DNA of 56,298 bases from a virus. A program made the position numbers and the translations under genes. The DNA lies in IMG/VR virus record IMGVR_UViG_3300014911_000533, positions 1-56,298 of that record; one strand, written 5' to 3'. Below are positions 33,572-42,666 of the stretch, in pieces. The notes beneath the pieces are model-generated. The model was not told where the DNA came from and ran no database searches. It worked only from the letters and a program-made list of their open reading frames with translations. Position 1 is the first letter of the stretch, and every line of letters starts with the position of its first letter.

Positions 33572-34108
33572 TTATTCTCTGTCCTTCAAATAATTTGAAA
33601 TTGCATGCGCTATGGCAAGATGTATATCTTCTACCATTTCATAGCTCTTTAAACCAATCCCTAAATACTTATCGCAATATTCAGCTACCTGTCCACTACC
33701 CGAAAAACCCAACAAAGCAAATACAGTCATTCCAATCTTTTTAGCAACTTTTGCTGCTTCAACCAAATTCTTCGAATTACCAGAAACTGAAATTATAACC
33801 AATATATCTTGGTCAGTACCAAACAATTTCAGCTGCTCTGAATAACTTTTTGAAAAATCTATATCATTTGACAAAGCTGTTACCAAGCCTGAATTGTCAA
33901 CCAGCGAGATAGCTCTAATACCACAGTTCTTCGCCAAGTCAGTAGCGAAATGGCTCGCAGTTTCAGCAGATCCACCATTCCCAACAATATATATTTTACC
34001 TTCACATATTTTCATATACTCAGCCATATAGCCAATATCATCTATATAATCAGCAATTGACTCCAAGAAATAAGCTGTCAAATGAGCAAAATAATCATCA
34101 ATTTTCAT
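33572..34108 (-). CDS. gmhA: Sedoheptulose 7-phosphate isomerase (GmhA-like SIS protein)
   Basis: 178 residues, typical GmhA length. SIS motifs: VGNGGSAETASHFATDLAKN (phosphate-binding), LVIISVSGNSKNLVEAA, and the C-terminal VEDIHLAIAHAISNYL with the catalytic His/Glu helix. It converts sedoheptulose 7-phosphate, taken from the host pentose phosphate pathway, to D-glycero-D-manno-heptose 7-phosphate, the first step of the island pathway. It overlaps the SDR gene by 4 bases and is one base from GmhB. Confidence 0.88.
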   Translation of the reverse strand: MKIDDYFAHLTAYFLESIADYIDDIGYMAEYMKICEGKIYIVGNGGSAETASHFATDLAKNCGIRAISLVDNSGLVTALSNDIDFSKSYSEQLKLFGTDQDILVIISVSGNSKNLVEAAKVAKKIGMTVFALLGFSGSGQVAEYCDKYLGIGLKSYEMVEDIHLAIAHAISNYLKDRE

Positions 34109-35034
34109 GTTATTCCCAAAACCTCCCTCTTAATCCATTCAGCTGTCAGTCTAATTGCCTCCTCTGGTGGTACTTTTGGATTATAACCCAGCACTCTTCT
34201 TGCTTTTTCATTGGAAAATAGCTCCCTCTGTCCAAACTCACCAGGTCTATAAGGCTTTTCAATAATTGGCACTCTTTTCCCGCAAGCTTTCATGCACAAC
34301 TCAGCTATATCTCTCACTTTCAGCTCTTGACCATAGCTAACCTGAAATTTTTCTCCGACCACTTTTTCCTTTGGTGCTTGAATAGCTAACTCCCAAGCGT
34401 CCAAAACATCATCAACATAAGTAGTATCTCTTGTTTGGTCGCCTCCTTCCAGAATTATTGGTTTATTTCTCAAAATATTATAAATCCATTTGAATACAAA
34501 AATTTCCCTTCTCATGCCAGGACCACAAATATATCCATTACTCATCACCACAATTGGAACCTTATAACTCCTATACCACGCCCAACAAGCCAACTCCTGT
34601 GCACATTTACTCCAGGAATAAGGATTGTGTGGCATTAAGGGATGATCTTCATCTATAGGTAAATACAATGGTCTACCCCATTCATTTCCACTGCCAGCAT
34701 ATATTAATTTCTCAATTTTGACTTTTCTGGCTGCTTCCAACAATGCCACTGTACCCATAGCATTTTCCCAAGCAGTCCAGACTGGAGAAGGAAAGCCCAT
34801 TGGCACATCCGCTTGTGCACAGAAGTGAACAACAATATCATGGCCTTCAATATCTTCAGGTTGAATATCATGAACAGCTTTCCACAAATAATTTAGTTTT
34901 GGATTATCAATATCTAAACCTGAATGCAAAGGAGCCACAATATCCAGAGCTGTTACTTCATAACCTTTTTTCAGCAGCCTCTTAGTTAACCCAGATCCAC
35001 CAAAACCAGCTGCTCCAGTAATTAGTACTTTCAA
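34105..35034 (-). CDS. SDR nucleotide-sugar dehydratase/epimerase in heptose cluster
   Basis: 309 residues, extended SDR. The dinucleotide motif is GAAGFGGSGL (7-16), with Gly in place of the usual Ile, then VVHFCAQAD, IYAGSGNEWG in place of S-x-x-x-V/A-YG, YSWSKCAQE (YxxxK), and DTTYVDDV. Flanked by GmhA and HddA, it may act on the GDP-heptose product, for instance as a 4,6-dehydratase or epimerase of GDP-D-glycero-D-manno-heptose. That reading comes from context. Which reaction it does cannot be decided from motifs. Confidence 0.7.
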   Translation of the reverse strand: MKVLITGAAGFGGSGLTKRLLKKGYEVTALDIVAPLHSGLDIDNPKLNYLWKAVHDIQPEDIEGHDIVVHFCAQADVPMGFPSPVWTAWENAMGTVALLEAARKVKIEKLIYAGSGNEWGRPLYLPIDEDHPLMPHNPYSWSKCAQELACWAWYRSYKVPIVVMSNGYICGPGMRREIFVFKWIYNILRNKPIILEGGDQTRDTTYVDDVLDAWELAIQAPKEKVVGEKFQVSYGQELKVRDIAELCMKACGKRVPIIEKPYRPGEFGQRELFSNEKARRVLGYNPKVPPEEAIRLTAEWIKREVLGIT

Positions 35035-35045
35035 GGTATACCTCC

Positions 35046-36014
35046 TTAATTAACATAAATTATCCTTGAACCCTCGAAATCAAATCTGAAAGGCACTTCT
35101 ATTAACGGCCAAAGCGATTCTCTAACTTTTTGGCGATTATATTTTTCAACAAATAAAAGAAGAAAACCTCTGCCCCCAGCTCCGCACAGCTTACCACCTA
35201 ATGCTCCTGCCTTTTTCGCTGTTTCATAAATTGTATCAATATCTTCATTCGTGATTAATTTAGATAATTTCTTCTTCAGCTTCCATTCTTCATCTAACAG
35301 TAAACCAAAATCTGTAAGTTCTTTACCTTCTTCCAAACAATCTTTCATTTCATATGCCAATTCTCTCATCTCTTTCAAGACCAAATAGTTCTCTTTAAAA
35401 TTATAAGTAGAAATTACATCAGAAGCTTTTTTCCGCTTACTTATACCAGTATAAATTAACATCAGACTCTGATTTAATTCATCTTTAATCTCAAGTTCAC
35501 AAAGTATAGGCTTGATGTTTACCGCATCATTAGATTCAAATTCTATAAGGTTCAAGCCTCCATATGCTGCAGCATATTGGTCTTGTTTTCCTATATGCTC
35601 CTTAAGAATATCTATCTCTATTGCACAGGCTAACTCTGCCAATTCTGTTCTTGACAAATATTTACTTTTCAGTGCACACAAAGCATTCAGCAAGCCAACA
35701 GTAAAACTTGAAGAAGATCCTAAACCTGTCGCCTGAGGAATATCTGCAATCGAAGCTATATCAATACCACTCACATTGATTAGTTTTAAACATTCCCGAA
35801 TAATAGGGTGTTTAATTTGATTAACTTTTTCAACTTCTTCCACTTCAGAATAGGATGCTCTTATCCCACCATCAAATCTTCTATTTAGAAAAATATACAT
35901 ATAGCGATTGATAGTCGTAGAAATTACTGCTCCTGTCTCCAAACCATAAAAGTCCTTGATATCAGTACCGCCACCAGCAAAACTAATTCTAAATGGTGTT
36001 CTTGAGATTATCAT
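35046..36014 (-). CDS. hddA: D-glycero-alpha-D-manno-heptose 7-phosphate kinase (HddA-like GHMP kinase)
   Basis: About 322 residues from ATG at 36014 (AGGAG eight bases upstream; the frame opens at 36020 with TTG). RTPFRISFAGGGTD at the N-terminus is characteristic of the HddA/FKP-type branch of GHMP kinases. The ATP loop is ATGLGSSSSFTVGLLNAL and the C-terminal motif GALGGKLCGAGGRGFLLLF. It adds phosphate at C1 of heptose 7-phosphate. The alpha-anomer GDP pathway is indicated because this kinase, not HldE, is present. Confidence 0.87.
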   Translation of the reverse strand: MIISRTPFRISFAGGGTDIKDFYGLETGAVISTTINRYMYIFLNRRFDGGIRASYSEVEEVEKVNQIKHPIIRECLKLINVSGIDIASIADIPQATGLGSSSSFTVGLLNALCALKSKYLSRTELAELACAIEIDILKEHIGKQDQYAAAYGGLNLIEFESNDAVNIKPILCELEIKDELNQSLMLIYTGISKRKKASDVISTYNFKENYLVLKEMRELAYEMKDCLEEGKELTDFGLLLDEEWKLKKKLSKLITNEDIDTIYETAKKAGALGGKLCGAGGRGFLLLFVEKYNRQKVRESLWPLIEVPFRFDFEGSRIIYVN

Positions 36015-36047
36015 TGGCAAATCTCCTAAATTTTTAATAACACATTT

Positions 36048-36725
36048 TTAAACCCCAACCATTTCTTTTTTAAATTTCTGCAGCCCAGAAAAAGTTCCAA
36101 TATCATAAAACCTATTCTTACTTACATATGTTTTTACTTGTCTTTCAGAGATTAACTTCGGTAATACTTCCTTTTCAAATGAAATAAAATATTTATCAGG
36201 AAATAAATTGAATATACCTTTATTCATTACCGAAACTCCTGCATCAATATAAACTGAGTCGAAACCTAATTTGCTATACTCAATTAAATCACCACGCTGA
36301 CCAATTTTACAATTTGCTTTTTCAGCTTCGCACACAACCATCATCATTAACCTATTGGATCTTTTAAATAACTTATATAACTCCAAATAATCAATATCTA
36401 AATAAGTGTCTCCATTAACTATAAAAAAATCCTCTCCCAATAGATTTTTAGCTAATTTCAGTGAACCACCAGTGCCTGCTGGAATAACTTCATGGCTATA
36501 TTCAATATTAACACCAAAAGCAGCTCCATCTCCAAAATATTTTTTTATCTGCCCACCTAAATAGCCAGTGCAAATAACTAAATTAGCGATCTTATTCTTT
36601 TTCAGCAGCCTAATCACATATTCCAAAAATGGGTATACACCTATCCTAATCATGGGCTTTGGCTCCAAATATGTCAAAGGTCTTAACCTTGTACCTTGCC
36701 CACCTGCCAAAATAACTGCTTGCAT
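36048..36725 (-). CDS. hddC: D-glycero-alpha-D-manno-heptose 1-phosphate guanylyltransferase (HddC-like)
   Basis: 225 residues. LAGGQGTRLRPLT (6-18) is the nucleotidyltransferase signature, with EPKPMIRIG, a catalytic VNGDTYLDIDY and ENRFYDIGT-like ending (KNRFYDIGTFSG). Length and motifs match HddC/RfbA-like short nucleotidyltransferases. With HddA, GmhA and GmhB adjacent, the likely product is GDP-D-glycero-alpha-D-manno-heptose. A mannose- or glucose-1-phosphate enzyme is the alternative on sequence alone. Confidence 0.82.
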   Translation of the reverse strand: MQAVILAGGQGTRLRPLTYLEPKPMIRIGVYPFLEYVIRLLKKNKIANLVICTGYLGGQIKKYFGDGAAFGVNIEYSHEVIPAGTGGSLKLAKNLLGEDFFIVNGDTYLDIDYLELYKLFKRSNRLMMMVVCEAEKANCKIGQRGDLIEYSKLGFDSVYIDAGVSVMNKGIFNLFPDKYFISFEKEVLPKLISERQVKTYVSKNRFYDIGTFSGLQKFKKEMVGV

Positions 36726-37553
36726 TCATCGCTCCTTTAACACTCCCCAGCTTCTCCCAACGTTAACTTTCCATTCATTAGGTTTCCTTGATTGCATCTT
36801 TAAATAATTTTTCTTAACTAACTCTGGCTGCCGAGCATATGAAGGTGGAGGTTCATGATATAGATGTATAGCAATTATCTCGTTCGTTCTAACTTCCTCA
36901 ATTCCATAATATCTCAGTCGAGTTAATAAATCAATATCATCATAGCCTCCAGCTCCTCCATCTAAAAATTCTTCATCATAACCACCAATCGCCAATAAGT
37001 GTCTCTTAAATATTATTGCTATGTGATGAGTACCTCCATTTGGGAAATAAGTAATTGTGTCCGGTGGTGAACAATAGCCTACATAATAATCATACACATT
37101 TGGCAATTTAGTTATTAAAATAGGATTTAACAATTGCTCTTCAGTCAACCGCCTTAAAGCTATTTCGTACACAGCATATAAAGGATTAGCAATTAATATC
37201 TTATTTTCATTCCCAGGTTTAGAAAAAAATTCTTTAGCAATCTTAACATCTGGTGTTGGATGAAGGATTTCTGGCTCTGTTAGCATAATTAAATCTCCAG
37301 TAGCTTTCTTAATACCACAATTCATCCCATGAACACAAATAGTCCAACCTGGATTGTTATTATAATAATATTTCAAATTTACTTCAGGATGTTCTTTCAT
37401 AAAATTCTCAATAATTCTACCAGTACCATCTACAGAGCCATCATCGATGAAAATAATCTCATCAGGTGGCACTTGTTGGTTAACCAAACTCAATAAACTC
37501 CACCTAATAAGCCCACCTCTGTTATAAGAAGACATTACAGCCGATAATTTCAC
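36726..37553 (-). CDS. GT2 family glycosyltransferase, paralog of next gene
   Basis: About 275 residues. I chose GTG at 37553, giving MKLSAVMSSYNR to match its paralog MKVSVIITTYNR and a GTGA overlap with the upstream stop; the frame opens at 37571. Motifs: EIIFIDDGSVDGT, YYNNNPGWT, and LTEPEILH where most GT2 enzymes have DXD, then GGYDDIDLLTRL as the catalytic ED-like site. It is a tandem duplicate of 37550-38347, with about the same layout. Both probably act on neighbouring linkages of one glycan. Confidence 0.85.
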   Translation of the reverse strand: MKLSAVMSSYNRGGLIRWSLLSLVNQQVPPDEIIFIDDGSVDGTGRIIENFMKEHPEVNLKYYYNNNPGWTICVHGMNCGIKKATGDLIMLTEPEILHPTPDVKIAKEFFSKPGNENKILIANPLYAVYEIALRRLTEEQLLNPILITKLPNVYDYYVGYCSPPDTITYFPNGGTHHIAIIFKRHLLAIGGYDEEFLDGGAGGYDDIDLLTRLRYYGIEEVRTNEIIAIHLYHEPPPSYARQPELVKKNYLKMQSRKPNEWKVNVGRSWGVLKER

Positions 37554-38347
37554 GTCCTTATTACTCCCCATTCTTTACCTTTATTTGCTATTATTGGCTT
37601 GTTAGGATCTTCGTGTAAGGTCTTATTGTAATTCCATTTTTCAAGACATCCTGTATAACCATGAGCTAAATGAACCACTTTTATACTTTCATCAGGAATA
37701 CACCTGACGCCAAATCTGCTTAATCTTGATTGCAAATCAATATCATCCCACCCCCAATGAGGCAAAAATCTCTCATCAAAACCACCAATTGCCATCAGCC
37801 ACTCTTTTCTCACTGATGCACAATAGCAAGCTGAAACTCTTCTTGATACAGCAATATCTTCATACTGAGGGATATAACCTTCTCTCCATTCAACCACTTC
37901 TTTTATTTTTGTAATTAATTCGGGATTTCTAAAATGTTCAAGACTTAAAATCCTAATAATCCCAGCAAACACAAAATAAACCGTCCCTGCTGACACAAAT
38001 AATTTAAGCTCTTTTTCGTGCCAATCCACATGCTGTTTAATAGTATTGCCTATATGTAACACTTCTGGCTCTGTAAAAATAATCAGCTCTCCTTTAGCTT
38101 GTTTAATCCCGATGTTTTTTGCCAAACAGCAATTTGTATATCCTGGATTATTGTTATAAATATATCTAATATTATGATTAGGATATTCACTCTGAAATGT
38201 TTTTACTAAGTCAGCCGTATAATCCTGACTACCATCATCAACTATAATTACCTCATCAGGTTTATAATCTTGATTCAACAATGTATATAAACCCCTATTT
38301 AGATGTCCTGCTCTATTATAAGTTGTTATTATTACTGATACTTTCAC
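37550..38347 (-). CDS. GT2 family glycosyltransferase
   Basis: 265 residues. MKVSVIITTYNRAGHL, VIIVDDGSQDYT, YNNNPGYTNCCLAKNIGI, and FTEPEVLH in the DXD position, WGWDDIDLQSRL near the C-terminus. It shares the TEPE word and the YNNNPG word with the gene downstream, showing duplication. The GT-A core is complete. Overlaps the small 38344 gene by 4 bases. Confidence 0.85.
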   Translation of the reverse strand: MKVSVIITTYNRAGHLNRGLYTLLNQDYKPDEVIIVDDGSQDYTADLVKTFQSEYPNHNIRYIYNNNPGYTNCCLAKNIGIKQAKGELIIFTEPEVLHIGNTIKQHVDWHEKELKLFVSAGTVYFVFAGIIRILSLEHFRNPELITKIKEVVEWREGYIPQYEDIAVSRRVSACYCASVRKEWLMAIGGFDERFLPHWGWDDIDLQSRLSRFGVRCIPDESIKVVHLAHGYTGCLEKWNYNKTLHEDPNKPIIANKGKEWGVIRT

Positions 38348-38637
38348 CTTTTCTTTTTCTGATGTTTCTGAAATTTAACAAATTCTTCTGCAAGAGTTGC
38401 CAGTTTATCTAATTTTTCACTAATAGTGGCAAGTTTAGAATTTATATTCAACGATCTATCTTCCTTTGGTTTTGGCCAAACAAATAATACGGATTCCAAA
38501 ACATAATCCTCTTTTTTTTCTACAATCTTCTTTAACTCTTCTACTGCTGTATCAAAGTCCTTGATATAATATTCTTCTGATTTATTCCATCCTTTAATAA
38601 CTACCTTTATCATCTTTGCTGGGTCAATTAATGCCAT
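38344..38637 (-). CDS. Hypothetical protein, 97 aa, between glycosyltransferases
   Basis: Small protein: an N-terminal alpha/beta part (KVVIKGWNKSEEYYIKDFDTAVEELKKI), a VLFVWPKPKED strand, and a C-terminal amphipathic helix ending in KKKR. Not recognised. One base after the stop-start border of a GT2 gene and overlapping the next; it could be a small accessory subunit. Confidence 0.5.
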   Translation of the reverse strand: MALIDPAKMIKVVIKGWNKSEEYYIKDFDTAVEELKKIVEKKEDYVLESVLFVWPKPKEDRSLNINSKLATISEKLDKLATLAEEFVKFQKHQKKKR

Positions 38638-39465
38638 TTAATGCCTCCTTTTATGTTTGTTATCTATATATTTTATATTTTTCTTCAAACTTTCTATGTT
38701 TGCTTCTTGATTTCTTTCATGCCAAATATGCCAACCCATCACCTCATCTGTAAAAATGAACTCATATCCAAGTTCGTCAATCGTTTGACCTAAATCATTG
38801 TCCTCTCCCCCATGCCCAACGATATTTTCATCAAAACCTCCTGCTTGCAAGAACGCATCTTTAGGTATTAAAACATTACCACCAAATAAAGCACCACCAG
38901 ATCCTGAAACTGGTCTCCTTGATGGATTGTCTCTATACCTTTTATCTCTTTCAAATAACGACTGTCTTATATCAGCACCAATTAATTCACCCTTAGGAAT
39001 ATATTGAACATTTACCCTATTGCTTACCACCAAATCAAACCTAAATAATATATCCTCCAAAGTAAGTTTCATTGGTAATAAAAAATCATATCTACCACAA
39101 ATAACACAATTCGGAAATTGTGTGTGTAGCTTATGGTAAGTAGCCAACCAATTATCTCTAACGATAATATCAGAATCCATAAATATTATTGCATCAGAAT
39201 TTTCGTCCATCAATTCAACACCTCTATTACGAGCTTGACCTGCTCTAAACCCTTTATCTGGTTGCCAAAAATATTTAATATTAAAATCAAGATTAGCAAA
39301 TTTCTGCACAATAGAAAGAATGTTATCCTGAGAGCCATCATCACATACAATCACCTCAAACTTATCATGCCTAAACTTCTGCTTAAATATACAAGTCAAA
39401 CAGCACTCCAATCCGAACATTCTATTATATACTGGTATCACAATGGAGTATTCAATCAACACCAA
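38638..39465 (-). CDS. GT2 family glycosyltransferase with galactosyltransferase-type C-terminus
   Basis: Up to 275 residues. Three non-ATG starts are close together (TTG 39465, GTG 39462, TTG 39459) after AAGGAG; the last has the best spacing and matches the paralog start. Motifs: YSIVIPVYNRMFGLE, VIVCDDGSQDN, FRAGQARNRGV, IIFMDSDIIV (DXD), and GFDENIVGHGGEDNDLG (catalytic GxGGED of Glyco_transf_7C). It is the tandem paralog of 39452-40369. Complete. Confidence 0.87.
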   Translation of the reverse strand: MVLIEYSIVIPVYNRMFGLECCLTCIFKQKFRHDKFEVIVCDDGSQDNILSIVQKFANLDFNIKYFWQPDKGFRAGQARNRGVELMDENSDAIIFMDSDIIVRDNWLATYHKLHTQFPNCVICGRYDFLLPMKLTLEDILFRFDLVVSNRVNVQYIPKGELIGADIRQSLFERDKRYRDNPSRRPVSGSGGALFGGNVLIPKDAFLQAGGFDENIVGHGGEDNDLGQTIDELGYEFIFTDEVMGWHIWHERNQEANIESLKKNIKYIDNKHKRRH

Positions 39466-40369
39466 GCTCCTTTCTTTTTTCAGAAGAAATAAATGTCCCT
39501 TTGTCGCAGTAAATCATGTTTTTCTCTGGCTCCGCAATAATTCCATATTTAATGTGCAAATCTCGATACTTATTTTCTATGTACTTAATGTTCTTTTTAA
39601 CATCCTGCTCATTCTGAGCTTGATTCCTCGGATGCCAGATATGCCAGCCGATCACGTCTTCTGAAAACAATGCTTTTGCTCCTCTTCTGAACAACTCCCA
39701 TCCTAAACAGCAATCTTCTCCTCCGTGTCCTTTTATATTCGCATCAAAACCTCCTGCTTCCAAAAAAAGCTTTTTAGGGATTAGCAAATTACCCCCAAAC
39801 ATCCCCAAAGCAAAAGGTTTACCTGTAACTGGCGATAAACTACTCGGCTCTTTCCAAAATTTTGTCTTTTCATCTTGCCACCTTGGGTCAATTCCTGGTA
39901 GTGGACCAGCAGAGATAGGAGCTACTTGTGGAAACTGATTACTTACTACTTTATCAAATTGATTTGCAACTAATTCTTCAGTTATATTCATAGGCATCAA
40001 CCAATCATATCTGCCACAAATTATTGTCTCAGGATATAAACTGTGTAACTTATCATAGGCTTTCAAAGCATTAGGATTAAGAATCACATCTGAATCCACG
40101 AATATCAGAGCTTCTCCAATAGCAATTTTGCTTGCCAGATTTTTTGCTGGACCTGGATTACCTGTTTTGCCTATTCTCCATAGATACTTTATATTCATTA
40201 TAGTTGAATACTTCTGAGCTATCTTCACAGCAGGGTCTGTACCTTCATCGCTAATAATGACTTCCCAAAATTCTGTAGGGAAGGTTTGTTTTGCTAAAGC
40301 CATTAAACAACATGATAAATTCTGATGTCTATTATAGGTAGGAATTATAATAGAAAATTTAATTGACAT
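39452..40369 (-). CDS. GT2 family glycosyltransferase with galactosyltransferase-type C-terminus
   Basis: 305 residues. FSIIIPTYNRHQNLS, VIISDEGTDPAV (SDEG instead of DDG), NPGPAKNLASKIA, LIFVDSDVIL (DXD), and GFDANIKGHGGEDCCLGWEL. Same architecture and motif spacing as 38638-39465, with a roughly 30-residue longer C-terminus and an insertion around 140-190. The changed SDEG motif is the notable difference. The pair resulted from tandem duplication. Confidence 0.87.
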   Translation of the reverse strand: MSIKFSIIIPTYNRHQNLSCCLMALAKQTFPTEFWEVIISDEGTDPAVKIAQKYSTIMNIKYLWRIGKTGNPGPAKNLASKIAIGEALIFVDSDVILNPNALKAYDKLHSLYPETIICGRYDWLMPMNITEELVANQFDKVVSNQFPQVAPISAGPLPGIDPRWQDEKTKFWKEPSSLSPVTGKPFALGMFGGNLLIPKKLFLEAGGFDANIKGHGGEDCCLGWELFRRGAKALFSEDVIGWHIWHPRNQAQNEQDVKKNIKYIENKYRDLHIKYGIIAEPEKNMIYCDKGTFISSEKRKELGVD

Positions 40370-40384
40370 ATTTTACTCCTTATA

Positions 40385-42049
40385 TCAATCTGCGATATAA
40401 CTGACGCCATAAGGGCCGTCAAGAAAACAACTTGGTTTAAAACATTTATCACTCAAAGCCTCATAACCTACCAAACACCACTCTTTAGTCCTACCCCAAA
40501 CTCTTGGTATATCTTTTAAGTGAGCCAATGGCTCTCTTTCGTGACAAATTGAAACCATTAAATCAGTATTAACCACAAGCGATTTCCTATAAGCTTCGCA
40601 AGGTTTATGAACACCTTCCCTCAAAAAATGAGGCAGAGCAAAAACAAATTTGTCAAATGATTTCATGTAGTCAGGAGCACTGTTCATTATCTTTTCAAAT
40701 TTATCAATCTTCTCGCTCGTCCACTTACCCAATACTTTACCGCCAAAATAACTTCCACTTACCCCTGCTCTTATACAGAAAGTAATTCCTAATTTCTGGA
40801 CCAAATCAATTAAATATGGCAACTCATCAACTGTATCTGGATATACAGTAATACTAATTCCACATTTCCTTGGCCAAATAGTATTCACAATTCTGACAGT
40901 CTCAACCGCTTGCTGAAAAGTTCCCTTAACTCCTCTCAGCTCATCATGAACCTCTTCACTACCATCTATAGAAACCCTTACAACAAAATTGCCTCTTAAA
41001 TTATTAGCAATTGTTTCCCAAATTTTTCTCTGATTTTCAGGTAGAGTTCCATTCGTAATTATACCAATTTCAGCACCTTTCCATCTATCTGCACAGATAG
41101 CAATTAAATCTACAATTTTATGGAATAAGGTTGGCTCTCCCCCAAAAATTGCAATATTATTTATATTATTAAAAAATTCATGTGAGATCCACTTCTGAAA
41201 TTCATGTATATTAATTTCTTCTTCCGATTGTTTTTTCCATATATCACAATGCTTACACATTAAATTACACCTCCAAGTAGCAGCGACAGCCATCCAAAAT
41301 GGAGTAATAACATCCAATCTTCTATGATGAATCCATTTATCCTTAAACAAAGTCTTATTCTCAGCTTCATGTAGAAATCTACCTTCAGAAGCAAAACGAT
41401 GATGCAGTATTACAGCTTCTGCACAATAATAAATTCTAAAGCCTGCTTCCCTTGCCCTTAAACAAAAATCTACATCTTCCCAACCATTAATAAATTCTTC
41501 ACAGAAACCACCAAGCCTTTCAAATACATCTTTTTTCACCAGCATACAAGCCGCAGTCACAGCCTCAGCTTCTCTGCTTTTATTACAACTATAATCATCT
41601 GCCGGTCTTCCCTGACCATACTCATAAGGATATCCAGAAGCTGCCATGAACTTAATTCCTGCATGCTGTATATATTTACCATCAATTGTCAGCAATTTGG
41701 CACCAACTATTGGAGATCTGAAATAATTATCCTCAGCTATTTTCAGCATATATTCCAAAAATCCCTTTTGTGGCTCTGTATCATTATTAAGAAATAGTAC
41801 ATATTCAGCTTCTAAACTCTTAGCACCTCTATTACAGCTTTTAGCAAAACCAACATTTGCTTCATTCCTAACATAATTAATTCCTGAATGTCTTTCTGCC
41901 CATTTATCAGTGCCATCTATAGAGCCATCATCTACCAAAGTTAATTTCCAATTTATCTTATTCGATATATTCTCTTTTAAACATCTCCATAAAGGATCTA
42001 AAAACTTCTTGCCATTATAAGTTGGCACAACAATATTTACTTTATACAT
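40385..42049 (-). CDS. GT2 glycosyltransferase fused to radical SAM domain
   Basis: 554 residues. Residues 1-245 are a GT-A/GT2 domain: VNIVVPTYNGKKFL, DDG (40-42), GFAKSCNRGA, LNND (87-90) and INGWEDVDFCLRA. Residues 250-554 are a radical SAM domain: CNLMCKHC (261-268), IFGGEPTLFH with GGEP at 303-306, VRVSIDGSEEVHDELRG, and late cysteines (KPCEAYR, ICHE, WCLVGY, KCFKPSC) suggesting an auxiliary cluster. There is no stop or frameshift at the joint. It may combine sugar transfer with radical modification of the same glycan or glycopeptide. I do not know a described enzyme of this design. Confidence 0.9.
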   Translation of the reverse strand: MYKVNIVVPTYNGKKFLDPLWRCLKENISNKINWKLTLVDDGSIDGTDKWAERHSGINYVRNEANVGFAKSCNRGAKSLEAEYVLFLNNDTEPQKGFLEYMLKIAEDNYFRSPIVGAKLLTIDGKYIQHAGIKFMAASGYPYEYGQGRPADDYSCNKSREAEAVTAACMLVKKDVFERLGGFCEEFINGWEDVDFCLRAREAGFRIYYCAEAVILHHRFASEGRFLHEAENKTLFKDKWIHHRRLDVITPFWMAVAATWRCNLMCKHCDIWKKQSEEEINIHEFQKWISHEFFNNINNIAIFGGEPTLFHKIVDLIAICADRWKGAEIGIITNGTLPENQRKIWETIANNLRGNFVVRVSIDGSEEVHDELRGVKGTFQQAVETVRIVNTIWPRKCGISITVYPDTVDELPYLIDLVQKLGITFCIRAGVSGSYFGGKVLGKWTSEKIDKFEKIMNSAPDYMKSFDKFVFALPHFLREGVHKPCEAYRKSLVVNTDLMVSICHEREPLAHLKDIPRVWGRTKEWCLVGYEALSDKCFKPSCFLDGPYGVSYIAD

Positions 42050-42666
42050 ATAACAGCCTCCAACTGTGCTCTTCTCTTATTTCCAGAAGCAAAAGCATTA
42101 TCCTGCAATTTAAATTCAATAATTTCTTTATCAGCAAATACTTCTCTAAATATCTTCCTCCACCAATTGATATTATAACAACTCACATGTGTAGGATCTT
42201 GTGGTTCATTAGGAAAATGTTTAGCTATACTTCCATAATTCTTATCAAATACTGTAATACCATGATATATATATTTATCACTCACTCTCCTACACTCAAT
42301 CAGACACCTTAATATCTCTTCAGATTTTAAGTGTTCCAAAAAATCCCAAGAAAATACTAAATCAAAATAACAATCCTCAAATATCCCCAGCTCAGTTGCA
42401 TCTCCTTGCATAATATATTTTTTCATTTCAGGATGACAATTAGCTACAGCATATTCAGATATATCAACCCCATATGCCTCAACTCCAATCATTCTCATCG
42501 CTTGAACCAAAAAACCTTTTGCACATCCTAATTCTAAAAATTTGAATATCTTAAATCTTCTTATTAATTGTTTAGCTATCTCAATATAACCATCATGCCA
42601 ATAATACAAACCATAGCCCTTCCTATTATCATATTTAGGATCTTTATAAGCTCTGGGATCTCGCAT
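42037..42666 (-). CDS. SAM methyltransferase (5' end apparently shifted out of frame)
   Basis: 209 residues as an intact frame from the internal ATG at 42666. Motif I LELGCAKGFLVQAM, GVDISEYAV, DLVFSWDFLEHL. The ATG at 42666 has no ribosome site. Good coding sequence continues upstream in the same frame (RPEDLSNWIDINYFDG) and then in another frame up to an ATG at 42755 with AAGGAG six bases before it. The two join if one GA of the tract at 42711-42720 is removed. The full protein would be about 238 residues. It opens the main island after the tail terminator gene. Confidence 0.8.
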   Translation of the reverse strand: MRDPRAYKDPKYDNRKGYGLYYWHDGYIEIAKQLIRRFKIFKFLELGCAKGFLVQAMRMIGVEAYGVDISEYAVANCHPEMKKYIMQGDATELGIFEDCYFDLVFSWDFLEHLKSEEILRCLIECRRVSDKYIYHGITVFDKNYGSIAKHFPNEPQDPTHVSCYNINWWRKIFREVFADKEIIEFKLQDNAFASGNKRRAQLEAVICIK

